This document shows positions 35,174-46,899 of a stretch of 64,000 nt of DNA, piece by piece (the stretch's first letter is position 1; each line of letters opens with the position of its first letter). The position numbers and the translations under genes were made by a program. The stretch is from Coptis chinensis (taxonomy: Eukaryota > Streptophyta > Magnoliopsida > Ranunculales > Ranunculaceae), in assembly GCA_015680905.1 (NCBI GenBank), contig CM027379.1, positions 95,903,001 to 95,967,000 on the forward strand, in the 5' to 3' direction. The notes under the pieces were generated by a model that saw only the letters and a program-made list of their open reading frames with translations, was not told the DNA's origin and searched no databases.

Positions 35174-36202
35174 GACGACTTATTTTTCTACGCCTCCAAA
35201 AAAAACTATTTCTTCTGTTCAAACAAAACATAACAAAATTAGTGACAAAATAAAGTAAAGTTTAAAACTTTAGGAAAATTAATCAGAAATTGATACCTGA
35301 TTGAATTGGAAGTGAAATTAATTAGCATTTTAAGGAGAAGGATAGATTTGGAGGATTGATTGATTTTGTATTGGTGTGAGTGATAGTGTTTTTGAGGAAA
35401 GAGAAATAAGAAAGCGATTTGAAGAAGGAGACTAGAGAAAATTAGAAACACAACTTATAAGTAAGTGAAGTTGCCCGCAAATATTTTGAGATTTGATCAA
35501 GTATTATCGGGTGTATAAAATTAAATCCCTGCAACCATTCATGACTGGAATATCTTTTTATTATTGTCAATCGCGATGTATGTTGACGGTGGATGAACAA
35601 GGTAGTAGAATTTAATCCTTGAAACCGTTTATATTTGCAATTTGACTATCACAAAAGGATTGTTGGACTCTTGTGTTATTTTTACTTTTGTGGGCTTCGA
35701 ACTGACCAATAATTTCTCTCCAAGATATCTAACTACTTTCTACTTACCACTTGCTACCATACGCTCTGTTTGATTCGATGCAAGCAAGTGCAAATAACAA
35801 ATGGGTACAATTACATCCTAATGCCATTTCAAGAAATTGCAATGACAATTCACTTCACATGTTTGGTTAGAGTAGTGCAAAAGCACCCTGCATCATCTTT
35901 TACATGTTTTTATTTATTAATTTATTTAATTTTTTTCATCTTCTTCACAAATACATAACTAAATAACCATAATATTTTTATTTTTTTTATTGGTAAGCCT
36001 GTTTTAAATAAGATCAATAACTCTTTGATGCTGGCGGGGTTTGAGTCCCAGACCTCTGGTATCATCACCCAAAAATTTTACCGACTTTGCTAGTCGGCAC
36101 CTGCAGCTAGATGATTTTCTCATGATTTTCTCCTCTCCATCATTCCAAATTCTAAATACCCACTTTAAGATTAAAACAAGTCTTTAAATTAATAGTTCCA
36201 TG
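35174..36202. other. VPS32 pseudogene upstream flank and spacer
   Basis: The flank 35174-35760 matches 46277-46880 upstream of the intact gene (gttgacggtggatgaa at 35581 and 46690, caagatatctaactactttc at 35722 and 46853). From about 35760 the match ends. At 35990-36110 a phrase with gggtttgagtcccagacctc and gtcggcacctgcagctag looks like a dispersed repeat of unknown class. No gene is seen. Confidence 0.65.
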
Positions 36203-36623
36203 CATAGTACAAAATATCCCGATATTTGTCGATATCTATCCAGATTTCAGAGAAAGATATATAAATATCCCGATATGTTCAGAGATATATACAACTGTAA
36301 ATATCAGCGATATTTCAACGATATTTTCGATATTTGCGATATTTGGGGATATTTGGGGATATTTGGAGATATTTGGCGATATTTTGTATATGTAACAATT
36401 TTATTTAATATTTACCATTATATTTCAAATAAATATAAATAATATATCATAATATATTAAGAAATATCCACAATATCCACGATATTTGTCGATATTTTGA
36501 ATATATCCACGATATTTGCATGTGAAACAATGTCAAATATCCCCAAAGAGAGAGATATATCCACGATACATATCCATAAATCAGAGATCGATAAATACCC
36601 ATATCCTGATATTTTGTACTATG
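36203..36623. mobile_element. hAT-type MITE, ATATC-rich
   Basis: It is flanked by a perfect 8-bp target repeat gttccatg (36195-36202 and 36624-36631), with terminal inverted repeats CATAGTACAAAATATCCCGA and the matching end ...gatattttgtactatg. Eight-base target repeats and a CA start fit the hAT superfamily. The 421-bp interior is made of gatatt/tatcca words and codes for nothing. Confidence 0.85.
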
Positions 36624-36631
36624 GTTCCATG

Positions 36632-37640
36632 TAAGTATTGAACATGAACAGTTTATGTTCATATCTCATCCTTAAAAACTACCTAGAATCTTTTTTTTCC
36701 TTAATTTTTTCATTCAAATTTTTATCTAATTTCCACTGAGATTCAACAAAATTAGTTGATTTGAGTTGATTTAAATCTTCATAGAGAGGAGATTGAGATA
36801 GATCGAAACTTTTCTTTGATGGACCTACGAAAAGACATTGATGGAGCTACAAAAGAAGAGAAAGAAGAAAATTGGAAATAGTTGCAAGGCCTTTTTTGCT
36901 GCAACTGGATAACTCCTGACATAGCTACTTATACGGTGCACATGAGTGCAACTTGTTTTCATAACTGTCACTTTGCATTAGTGGGCCAAACACTAGTAAA
37001 TAGGTAGGTAGTGGGGAATGGGTGCAAATGCATCCCATTACATCAATCATTAAATTTATATTTATCTATTTGTTAGACAATTTCTATCAGATCAAAACCT
37101 ATTTTTGTGTGGGCAACGATCATTAAATCAAGATAATGAGTCTTTTAGGATCATTTGGAAGACTCTAATTGAGGATTAACTAGTTTTGGATTCAACTTGA
37201 AATATGAATTTCAATTAGGCAAGTGGTGACACCTCAAAATCGTTATCTAACCATTAATTAAAGTGCTACCTGTGTTAGATAATATAAATTTTATGGCATT
37301 TTTTTAATGATAACAATAGTGAGAATTTTCTTTCAATGGGGATAAGCTAAGATTTTATTTTATTTTAATTCTTATTTTATTTTTATATTTTTTTTGTTCG
37401 TTTAAAAAATACTCAAGTCTGAGCAGGTGTACAATAGGTGTAAAAAAAGTGGCGATTAATAGGACTGGGATCAGTTGCTCGATTTATTCCGATTAATAGG
37501 GCGATTTAGTACAATAGGTGTAAAAAAAAGTGGCGATTAATAGGACTGGGATTTGTTGTTTTATATTTTTCTCATGTTATATATAAAGTTATAGACCAAA
37601 AAGCCTACAGTATAGAAAACTTAATTTAAACCAATTTCTC
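36632..37640. other. Intergenic, one short repeat
   Basis: The only structure seen is a direct repeat of about 40 bp, acaataggtgtaaaaaaagt followed by ggcgattaataggactggg, at about 37430-37470 and 37510-37552. No gene is recognised. Confidence 0.5.
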
Positions 37641-37664
37641 TGAGATATAATTTTAGCATAGTCA

Positions 37665-38660
37665 TGGGCACCTTTGTGTGTTTGATACTAATATATTGCC
37701 CTTGTCGTACGGCAAGGAAAAGCCCAGTCCATACAGCATTGATTTTTAAAAAATTGCAATTGAAGCCCAGTCCCACAAAAGTCCAGCAGAAACCAATCCG
37801 AATCTCAGCAACCCCCCCCCCCCCAATTAGGATCTCATCAGCACTTCTAGATGCTCCACGTCTTAAACAAAATCCAAAAGTTAGAGATTGGGGTGGTTGG
37901 CCCCACACTTCCCTTCTTTGTTATATAGACTAGTATTTGCCCATGTCATACGACATTATACGCTCGCCTGGCCCCACATCTGCACGCATCCCCCACCCCA
38001 AATTGTCACGATACGTCGCCTTCTTGACGCCATACGCCAAGATCCCCTTTCCGTAACCCAACAACCTATAAAAGTTCAGCCTAAAAACAGTCTACACTTT
38101 TTTGTGTGGGGTGGGTGAGATGAGAAAAACTTTTAAACTCACCCCAAAAAACATATTAACTCACCCTAGGAAAACAATCTAGTGGCTATGGTGAGGGGGT
38201 GGTACAACCAAATATCACCTTATGAGATGAAATTTGTCGTCCCACTCTTCCCTTCTTTGTTATATAGACTAGTATTTGCCCTCATGCATCAGACTTACAT
38301 TTCAGACATTTCTGGCCAAGCTTCTTCATCCCCCCCCAGACTACAAATATGCGTCTTTCTTTGGTATCCACACACATCCGCCTAATACGGCATATATCGC
38401 CAAGACCTTCGGCCCCTACTAAAAAAATCTCCAACCGAAGTCCGACTTAAAAAACTCCAATCGAAGCCCAATTAAAAGCCGGACAAAAAAACCCAACCAA
38501 AATCCACTAAAAGTCCAGCCGCATTTGTTAACTTCAATAATGATACAACACTCTTATTCCACACTATTAAACAACCCACACCTCATAAGCCTTAGGATTT
38601 GCCACCTCATAAACTAGATCCAAAAGTTAGAGGGTGGTGACACCAACTTTCTTTGTTAGA
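37665..38660. repeat. Repeat cluster with tatatagactagtatttgccc phrases
   Basis: cttcccttctttgttatata followed by gactagtatttgccc occurs at about 37908-37942 and 38248-38281, with weaker versions near 37680 and 38650. A C run of 14 is at 37810-37824. The tatata-ctagt-tttgccc phrase resembles Helitron-like ends in plants. No gene is seen. Confidence 0.4.
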
Positions 38661-40020
38661 TAGATTTTACATGTTTTTTATTTAACTTATGTAGGAGACT
38701 ATTAGTATGACCCTACTAGTCAATGGTTTAAAATCCTCACAGCTACAACAAGAGTACCGTAGTAAGAAGGGGGGTGAAATAACCCAGCTATCCCCAATCT
38801 AAAAGGAAAAATGAAATGATCCATGTGCAGTGCTGATCAAACTTACTTGCATCTGGAATATCAGGACACACCGTGATAGTTTGCTGCATTTATGGGCATG
38901 AGATGAACCAAAAGTCCCCAAACATTATTACAAATACTAATAAGTTATGAATTGTATGAAGGCCCCCGCTTCAGATATGTATTGTTTTTTAAGAAATTTT
39001 TACTGACTCAAGCAACATGTTTTGCTTATATAAAATTATTATCAACGCACTGCTAAAAATTATTTTTAATGTGTCAGGTAACAATTTTTTTGGAAATTTG
39101 GGTTACCAACGCGCGGCTAAAATCAAGTTTTCATACCATCTCAACAATTGTTAAATTCACAACCAAAATACTTATAATTATAACAGCAAGTTAGATGGGA
39201 CGAGTTTCCCCTCTGACTTTTTTTATTTTTTGTTAATGAAAATTTTGAATATCAACAGCGCCTCTTTCTTTCTTTTTTTAAATGGTTTTATTTGGGAAAG
39301 ACAACTTGTCCTGCCTAAAAGCTTTTTATTTTTTTAATAATGAAAACCTCATATTTCAATAGCACGCTGTTTTTTTTAAAAAGAAATGGTTAGTCTCAAT
39401 ATCAAACCGGATAATTTGTCCCGTTCCAAAAAAAAAAAAATTAATTTCAAACTGGAAAACTATACCGTCTGGAAAAAAAAAAAAAGAGAATTTACAAAAA
39501 AAAAACGAATTGATAATAACAAAATTTTAGCAATTTTTTCTGACACAAATTGCTGATGTGTCACAATTGTTTTTAGGGCAGCGCCGTTGATGATGCTCAA
39601 ACATTCTGAAGTACCTGAATCAGCTTAGTTTCATTCCATTTACGGAGCTCAATTGGCAAGAAGTCGAATCGCAAATTTGTTTGAAAGCACATGGAAAAGG
39701 TGATAAACATTAAGATGGGGTGTTTTCATAACTTAGGACCCTACCATTTGTACGTTAAATAAATTTGATGAAAACGGTCATAGGAACGTTATACAAAATT
39801 ACAAACGACTAGAAAGTCAAGAAAAGAAATAGAACATATCTGTTTTGAAATTGAATTGTTCACAGAATAAAGATTCTGCCAATCATAGATGCATGTGAGA
39901 TTAATCATTAACAACTAGCCGTCACAATAACAACTAAGAACGTGCTGCTAATGTCAACCGTACACGTGGTAACTATCTACTGTTCATTATGAGCTGAAAA
40001 GCTGCAAAACTCTCTTATAT
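38661..40020. other. Intergenic, no feature recognised
   Basis: AT-rich sequence with several A runs (39430-39510). I see no coding region, inverted repeat or match to the duplicated blocks here. The last 100-150 bases should contain the promoter of the AG-peptide gene. Confidence 0.5.
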
Positions 40021-40169
40021 TAGTTGTCAGCCAGTCTGGGAGCTTTCACAGATTCTTCTAAACTCGGTGTCTCCATCTTTTGAAAGCCAAATCCAGTTTC
40101 CAGGTTCTCAATTGTACTGTTAGAGGGAAAGAGAAGAAGTTTTGAAGCAACTAGGCTCTTCTTGTTTTA

Positions 40170-40953
40170 ATGGAGTCAGCGAGAATTTCATTTCCAGTCA
40201 TGGCTTTATGGGCTTTTGTAGTGGCTCTGGTTTTCTCAACTGCTATGGCTCAAAGCCCTGAACCTGCAGTTGCTCCTACTAGTGATGGTTTGTTTGCCTG
40301 AACTGAACTTGCTCATTTTGTTTATTTTATTGTCAGTTGTGAGTCTCATTTTACAAGAAAATCTTCTTTAAAGTTTAAACATCCAAGGCCATCACCATGT
40401 CCTTCCATTCAAAATTTCTCATTTGATTATAAAAGATTATAATCTGCATTGTATATTAAAATTGATCACGATTGTCACCTGCCTAAGAGGCAATGCACTT
40501 AGTTCACATAACAATTCTCGAAGTCGTAGTACATTGTTGTGCTTCTTTTAATGGTAACTAAATTGTTGTGCTTTTAATGGTAATATGATCAATGGTAACT
40601 AAGTCAGTAGAATTCCACTCGATGTTGTAATATGATGCCAACTAATATCCATTAAGATATACAATCAAAGAATTTCCTACACCTCAATGTCTGATCAAGG
40701 GCATCGACTCTGGAGAGACAATCTTATTGCATTCCGTACAAATTTTGTTTACAAAAAGGACAATCTTATTGCATTCCATACAAATTTTGTTTACAAAAGG
40801 GACTGAATGAATGTTTTATGCCTATGGTTGGAACATTATTAGGACTTCTCTCATGTTGCTTATAATCTTCTGGTTGCAGGGGTTGCAATAGATCAAGGGA
40901 TAGCGTATGTACTGATGTTTGCAGCTTTGCTCCTCACCTATATCATTCATTAG
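40170..40953 (+). CDS. Arabinogalactan peptide (AG peptide 16/20/22-type), two exons
   Basis: Exon 1 is 40170-40287 and exon 2 is 40880-40953, joined through a GT...gcag intron of 592 bp, giving 63 codons. Residues 1-27 are a signal peptide ending ...STAMA. The mature part QSPEPAVAPTSD (from 28) is a Pro/Ser/Ala/Thr peptide whose prolines would be hydroxylated and carry arabinogalactan. DG at 39-40 followed by a hydrophobic tail (YVLMFAALLLTYIIH) is the GPI-anchor signal. Family members in Arabidopsis have the same split and a near-identical tail (DQGIAYVLM). The product would sit on the outer plasma-membrane face or in the wall. The gene lies upstream of and convergent with VPS32. The ATG chosen is the first in frame with the signal peptide. 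Confidence 0.92.
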
Positions 40954-41189
40954 CAAGATTCTGAACAGATGGATAGAAAGACTAGGCGCCTTTAGTCACA
41001 TTGTTTTGCAATTGATTTCCTCAATTCTTTGTAGTTTGTTTAAGAGGGACTATGTAACCCTTACTCTATTCTCACATTTTTTATTCTCCTTCCCTTGTCA
41101 CCTCATATGAAAACTGGTTTGAATTTTGCTATTGTGTTTCAACTTAGTCCCTTAGAGAAAAGGATATTTATACTACTGTGTAGGAATTG

Positions 41190-41195
41190 AATAAA
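41190..41195 (+). terminator. Poly(A) signal of the AG-peptide gene
   Basis: AATAAA lies about 240 bases after the stop codon (gaattgaataaaag). The same context is kept in copy B near 26280. Inferred from the motif and its conservation. Confidence 0.5.
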
Positions 41196-42992
41196 AGACA
41201 CTACGATCTTCACCAAAAACATTAAAAGACCCTACGAGGTACTTCACTTGGAAACAATTGGAAAGAGAAAAATTAACCACAACAAATATATCAGGGGTTC
41301 CAAAGTCTCTAAGTAACATAAAATACAACTGAGACGCTCGGAGCAACAATTTTGTAGCGTGCTGTTAGTCGAGGTTCTCGCCTCATTTTCAAGTGGAAAA
41401 ATATTGTTAAAACAAGAGAAATAACATTCTCTTCATTGTTTGGCATGGAATTGGAAGTCAGATTAAGACTACAAGTCCTATTCCATTTTCAGGAAAACCC
41501 ACTCAGCCGCCCTCTCCTTTTTGAGTCACTTACAATACCAGAATCTCTCCCCTCCCTGAACAAAAGCCCTTTTCAGTAAATCTATACGCCTTTGAAACCC
41601 AATCTGACACATGGCAGCATCGGTTTACCATGGTTTAAATAGGGCCTGCATAAACAATTTTTCATAGTGAAGTAACAAACTTCTACATAGTAATATTGCC
41701 CAGTATCAGAAATCGCCAACCTCAAAATCCATGAAAAAGGAAGAAGACAAAAAAAACTGATTCTTCTCTCCTTTCTGTCCGTCTTATCAAAGTTTGATCT
41801 GCCTGCCAGTCTTCTACGACGTTGAACGTGTCATAATTTTATTTTGGTTTTAATAGCTTAACCCTCAGGGCAAAGGGTAGTCACACAACATATTAATGTG
41901 CAAGATAATAATTTTGACTTAAATTTTACCTGAATGATTAATAATTCAATACTAGTCATTATATTAACTAGTATTACTGCGCCCCAAATCCATGGAAAAA
42001 GGAAGAAGACAAAAAAAACTGATTCTTCTCTCCTTTCTGTCCGTCTTATCAAAGTTTGATCTGCCTGCCAGTCTTCTACGATCAAAGTTTGATCTGCCTA
42101 CCAGTCTTCTACGACGTTGAATGTGTCATACTTTTATTTTGGTTTTAATAGCTCAACCCTCAGGGCAAAAGGTAGTCACACATCATGTTAATGTGTATCC
42201 TCTAGATATTCAAGTGAGGGGGGAATCCTAATTGGCTCATCTAGTGGGGGGTAATACTAGTTAACCCTTATAATTATGCTAATAGACAAATTGATTGTAG
42301 TTTATAGTTAATTCTGGATTTGCATCCTCTCTATCTTAGGGTTATACTGGCAATCTAGGACAAAAATGCTAAGGAGCTACGCTTCTTTAGAAACAAGGTT
42401 TTATTTGATATTCAATACATAATCATCCTTGACATTACCTATAGTGCATCACCGACTTCATCATATAAGTTAGTCAGTTTCTGAAATTATAAATGGTCAA
42501 GATGCATGCTAAACTAAACTAGGAGTAAGGCACTTCATAAAACATAACAAAGAACTCATCAAATGTTAAATAAAAACACATTTCAGTAACTCCTTCCAGT
42601 AGGATACAAATTATAAAAGGCAGTTTACTTTATGAAACCTATACAATCATATCCTTACTTGCGAATGCACGCTAAGACGTGTGACTGAAGTAATTGAGCA
42701 ACCAGTAGACTTCGTCGCACAATCGAAGCAATCTTTACACTATATCTTTAAATCAGTGTCTTCAAGACCTGCAAATGGAGAAGAAAACAAGTAGCCAAAT
42801 CAAAAGGTGAAAAAACCTACACATGGCTAATGATTTCATAGCTTCTTTCAAAAAAAAAATCAGTATATCATATGATTAAGTTGGCAATACCTTCAATACA
42901 TCAAAAGTATTTTAACGTATCACAACATTTTTTCATATCAACTTCTTCCATGTGATCATATGGTAAATATAAGAGATCAAGCACAAACCTGT
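41196..42992. other. Spacer between AG-peptide and VPS32 genes, with inner duplication
   Basis: It is homologous to 26285-26412 and 31177-32287 of the decayed block. A segment of about 220-230 bp occurs twice, at about 41716-41945 and 41985-42200 (gaagaagacaaaaaaaactg, then the phrase ccctcagggcaaa), and inside the second copy a 30-bp stretch (gatcaaagtttgatctgcct) is again doubled near 42080. There is no gene. Confidence 0.65.
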
Positions 42993-45900
42993 TTAAGATG
43001 CCATCTCTGCCTGTACTTCAGCCAATTCCTCTTCCTCAGCTGTCCTCTTCTGGGCAATAGGACGAGCTGGTTGCCTTCCTGCTGGCACATACGCCGATGC
43101 TGCAGGGGCAGTTGTTGCTGGCTGAAGAAGTTGTTCCTCCAACTCGGCCCCTTCCAGTTCCTCAAGCTCCGCTTCCAACTCATCCTGTAATGACAACAAC
43201 TTTAAGAATCTTTTGCAGACAAAATGAAACAAATTGAAGCATAAAATACTAAAGCATGGAAGAACCTCATCAAAATCTGCAGCTGCACCGATTGGAGCTG
43301 ACAATGCATCTTGAATCTGTTTCATATTCTCTGTCTGCTCATTAATCTCATCCATTGTCTTGTCGACATCATCAATGTTACTGGAGGAAGAGAAAAGAAC
43401 AAGGATTTTAGTCTCCATGATCAATTAAAATACATGAACAAATATGTGACTAAGGTAAACCTCCTGAAAATACAAAAACTACTACACTAAAAGGTTGGGA
43501 TATTTATTAACATCCAAAGGTAACCCCAGGCAAAGGTTTAGAAGCATAAACATCGTCAAAGTATATTCAAGACGCGAGATTGGTAACACACAAGATAACC
43601 ATGAAGGAAGAAATTGCTTAAATTTGCTCTAAGAGGAAAACAATTGCTAATATTCTGCTTCCACATTAAGATATAATTTGTCATGAAACAATAATTGATC
43701 ACAAAAACTCTGCAAGAATGCAGACATTGTAATTAAAAAATTAACCGAGTGTTTCCAGGAAAGTAGAGATTGCAGTGTTTGAGCAACCCCCTGCTGCTTT
43801 ATAGATTAAATAATAACAACGTTAATACATGTGAGGGGGTGTGTGAGTGTGTGCACGTAGAGGGGTGAGGATGTAAAATTGAATCATTAAGAGGCCAAGG
43901 GGTACTAATATTGAAAACATTTTCTGTAGATGTAGCTTCAGATGGTTTACTACCCAAAAAGAGACAGAACGAAGGAACCACCTAGATCTCTCAATCGATT
44001 TCAGAAAACTCACAATACATGCTAGAGTACTTCCAGAGGAGTACATGACCAAAACCTATGGGAGCAGTAGAAACAGAATGACTAATACAGATCATAATTG
44101 CGGCTTTGTAAAGCTTCAAGGTCCACATCATCAGATCTAATCGACCTCTTCCAATTTCTTTTTTTTTCGGTCAAGGTTATATATTTATATTAACACAGAG
44201 AAGGAGGGAAGAATTATAGGATGAGATACCCTATATAATACAGAAGAAAACAAAACAAAAGATGGGCCAAAGGCCATAAACTTTACACAAGCCAGCTCAG
44301 CAAGTAACAAACTATGCTTTGCCCATCATACAGATAAGGTCTTTGATAAAGTTCTAAGGAATATTTTAGGAAGTTTCTATTATTGTAAACTCATATTATA
44401 ATATATATATATTGAAGTGATACAAGGCCGAATCCTCTTTTTCTATGTCCTCTCCAAAACTTCCTCCCCATTAACATTAACTGTCTTCTAAAATAGAGTT
44501 CAAAACTCTAATTTAGAACAATTTTCGTGCAGGGTTTTTTCCACTCACATAGATCACTCTACATGAGGTTAGTCATTAGTGGCATTGCTCCACTAGAGCC
44601 ACAATAATGTAATGGCTAAAATCCAAACAGGTCATTAGTGGCATACCGAAAACTTAAGAAGTCATCCTACCAAAACAGTGAACCCCCATTGACACCAACC
44701 ACGTATACACACCTAGCAAAGAGAAACTTAATAATGAGGTGCAATGTTTGTAGTCACATGCAACTTTGAAGTATAAGCTGCTTATCTACCATCAGAACAA
44801 CATGCTCATATTTTGTGGATAAAATAGTAACATTGCACTCAATTGAGTTGTTCAATAAATAGGTCAGGGTCAACAAAAACAGAAAAGACGGCGAGTTGCT
44901 ACACATATATTCCATGATAATAAAGAACAAGAATAACAATAATAGAAAAGTATATAGATGAAAACTGAAGGAAAAAATTAGATCATCCGTGTAAAAGGGG
45001 ACATACGTAGCTTTCTGCATAGCCTTCATCGCAGATGCACCAGTTCTCAAAGCATCAACAGTCTCAGTTGTAGCTTTTGCACCTTCGAGCATTATCATCT
45101 AAAACACCAAAACATAATAATAATCCATCAAGCATTTCAAAGAGTATTTTATGTGTAACTAGAGATAACAACTAAAAAACTCAGCTGAAAGTTTAACATA
45201 GCAACCTGATCATGAATACGTAGTTGAAAATTTCCAAGTTGCTCGATTTGTTGTTCATATAGCCTCTTCCTCTTCAGGCACTGTATTGCAGCTACATATT
45301 AACAGAAAAGTGGAGCATTAATGAAAAATACACAACATCATGGGCGGAATACGAGGAAACACAACACTGATACTATATTAATGAATAATACATTAGACCT
45401 GTTCAATGATAACTTGGGGTGGCTCTGATTTAGTGAAACTGCTTTTATAGAAAATGTAAAGGCAGTGCTAGTAATTTGCTACCACTAAAAGTTTGAAGAA
45501 ACCAAACTTTCACTGGATGTTTTATCCAGAATACTCCATGCAATCCACTTAATTATTAGCAAACTGATACAGAAAAAATTAGGGATAACCTATTTTCCTG
45601 CATCACATTAGACAGTCTCTAAGCTATTGCTCCTGCATTTTCTGAAATTCAAATCAAAGACACTAACTGAACTTTGGAAACATAACCTATTTTATTGTTT
45701 TGTGAAGATTTAATTTGCATATATAGTCGAAAAGTATGCACAACAACGAATGAAGTGAGCACAAAAGACTCTTTAGTTATACCTCTTTTGTTCTTTGCTC
45801 TGGTGAACTCCTTGGCCTTTTCAACCTCTGCAGATGCCTTCTTTAAAAGGACCTTCTCCTTTTTCTCTAGCATTTCAAGTGTCTGCACAACAGCAACAAG

Positions 45901-46276
45901 CATTATTACACAAATATGAAACAAAGTCAAAAACAACAAACAAGCCTAATCTTTAGGCATTCCACCTTATATATAAACTTTAAGCTCAAGTTTGGTAAAA
46001 TTATATTTACACATGTGCACAGAAGTGTGTCATCAGTTTTTCACAGTGAGTGTTTAATTTATTTTTTCCCCTCCTTACTTTTAACTATCTAGTGCAATCC
46101 CTACTAATATAGAATAAAAGTAGTAATCCAACAAATTCTACTGAGTAAACAAACAAATCGAGTAATAATAATCAATAAAAAGGATTGGGAAAAGGAGATC
46201 GTACCTCGTTTAACTTATCCAACGTAGCTAAAGCATTGGTTTCCTGCTTGGGTTTTCCAAATATCCGCGTAAACAT
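42993..46276 (-). CDS. VPS32: ESCRT-III subunit VPS32/SNF7 (CHMP4 family), six exons
   Basis: The exons are 46205-46276, 45783-45882, 45206-45291, 45007-45098, 43266-43380 and 42993-43184. All introns are GT-AG, and the exons sum to 218 codons plus stop, the usual length (Arabidopsis VPS32 is 219). The protein starts MFTRIFGKPKQETNALATLD (N-terminal membrane-contacting part), followed by basic helices (KEKVLLKKASAEVEKAKEFT, RKRLYEQQIEQLGNFQLRIH), a DDVDKTMDEINEQTENM helix, an acidic helix (ELEAELEELEGAELEEQLLQ) and the C-terminal LAEVQAEMAS, corresponding to the VPS4- and Bro1/ALIX-binding end. It would polymerise on endosomes to sort cargo into intraluminal vesicles. No damage is seen. Confidence 0.96.
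44161..44730 (-). mobile_element. LINE 3' end in VPS32 intron 4
   Basis: On the - strand it ends gaccgaaaaaaaaag and is preceded by the plant-LINE 3' UTR phrases gggtatctcatcc and ggcctttggccc. The segment 44280-44730 is absent from the pseudogene copy, where ggccataa joins directly to tgaagtgcaatg, so that copy lost it. It lies in the intron between exons 4 and 5, same strand as the gene. Confidence 0.6.
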
Positions 46277-46880
46277 GATTGCTTTTTTTAATTTTATACG
46301 CGTTCAAAAAACACTTCTTTCTTCTGTTTAAACAAAAACATAACAAAATCAATTACAAATTAAAGTAAAGTTTGAAACTTTATGTTAAAATTAATACCTG
46401 ATTGAATTTGAAGTAAAATTAATTAGACTTCGAGGAGAAGGATAGATTTGGAGGAGTGATTGATTTTTTATTGGTTTGAATGATGGTGGTTTTTGAGGAG
46501 AGAGAAACAAGAAAGCGATCTGAAGAAGGAGACAATTGAAGACAGAAGGTGCGAAGTCAAGTCATCATTATGCGCTAATCTTTTTCAGATATGATATTGT
46601 GTAACCGGATGAGACGAATTAAACCCCTGCCAACCATTTTCATCCATGGACTAGAAGTTCTTTATCTATTACTGTCAATCTCGATTTATGTTGACGGTGG
46701 ATGAATAGTGATGTAGGGATTTAATCCTGGAACCCGGTTGACTTCACACACAGATTGATCGATGTTTCTTACTTGCTTGATTGTGGATTCTGTTTGTTGG
46801 ACTTTTGTTGTTTTTCATTTTATGGGCCTGGTTCAAGTTGATCCAAGATATCTAACTACTTTCTACTTGCCAATCTACCC
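46277..46880 (-). promoter_or_regulatory. Upstream region of VPS32
   Basis: It contains the 5' UTR and probably the promoter, since it is the part conserved between the intact gene and the pseudogene (35174-35760). It is CT/GA-rich near 46430-46530 (gaagaaggagac, gaggagagagaaac). No clear TATA box was found. Whether an intron lies in the 5' UTR is not decidable. Confidence 0.45.
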
Positions 46881-46899
46881 TACTACTACTATTATACGG

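Noticed and set aside
36030-36115. gggtttgagtcccagacc resembles a tRNA B box, suggesting a tRNA gene or SINE
   Set aside because: No A box or cloverleaf and no target repeat or tail could be found; kept only as an unclassified dispersed repeat.
36200-36662. Two opposing frames of 71-80 codons rich in Tyr, Ile and Trp
   Set aside because: They are produced by the ATATC words of the MITE on both strands.
37810-37824. C run that might be a G-quadruplex or a telomere-like feature
   Set aside because: A single homopolymer run, no repeated G-blocks.
40919-41110. Open frame of 63 codons on the plus strand
   Set aside because: It overlaps AG-peptide exon 2 in another frame and runs into its 3' UTR; no domain.
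45695-45919. Plus-strand frame of 74 codons
   Set aside because: It is the antisense shadow of VPS32 exon 2.
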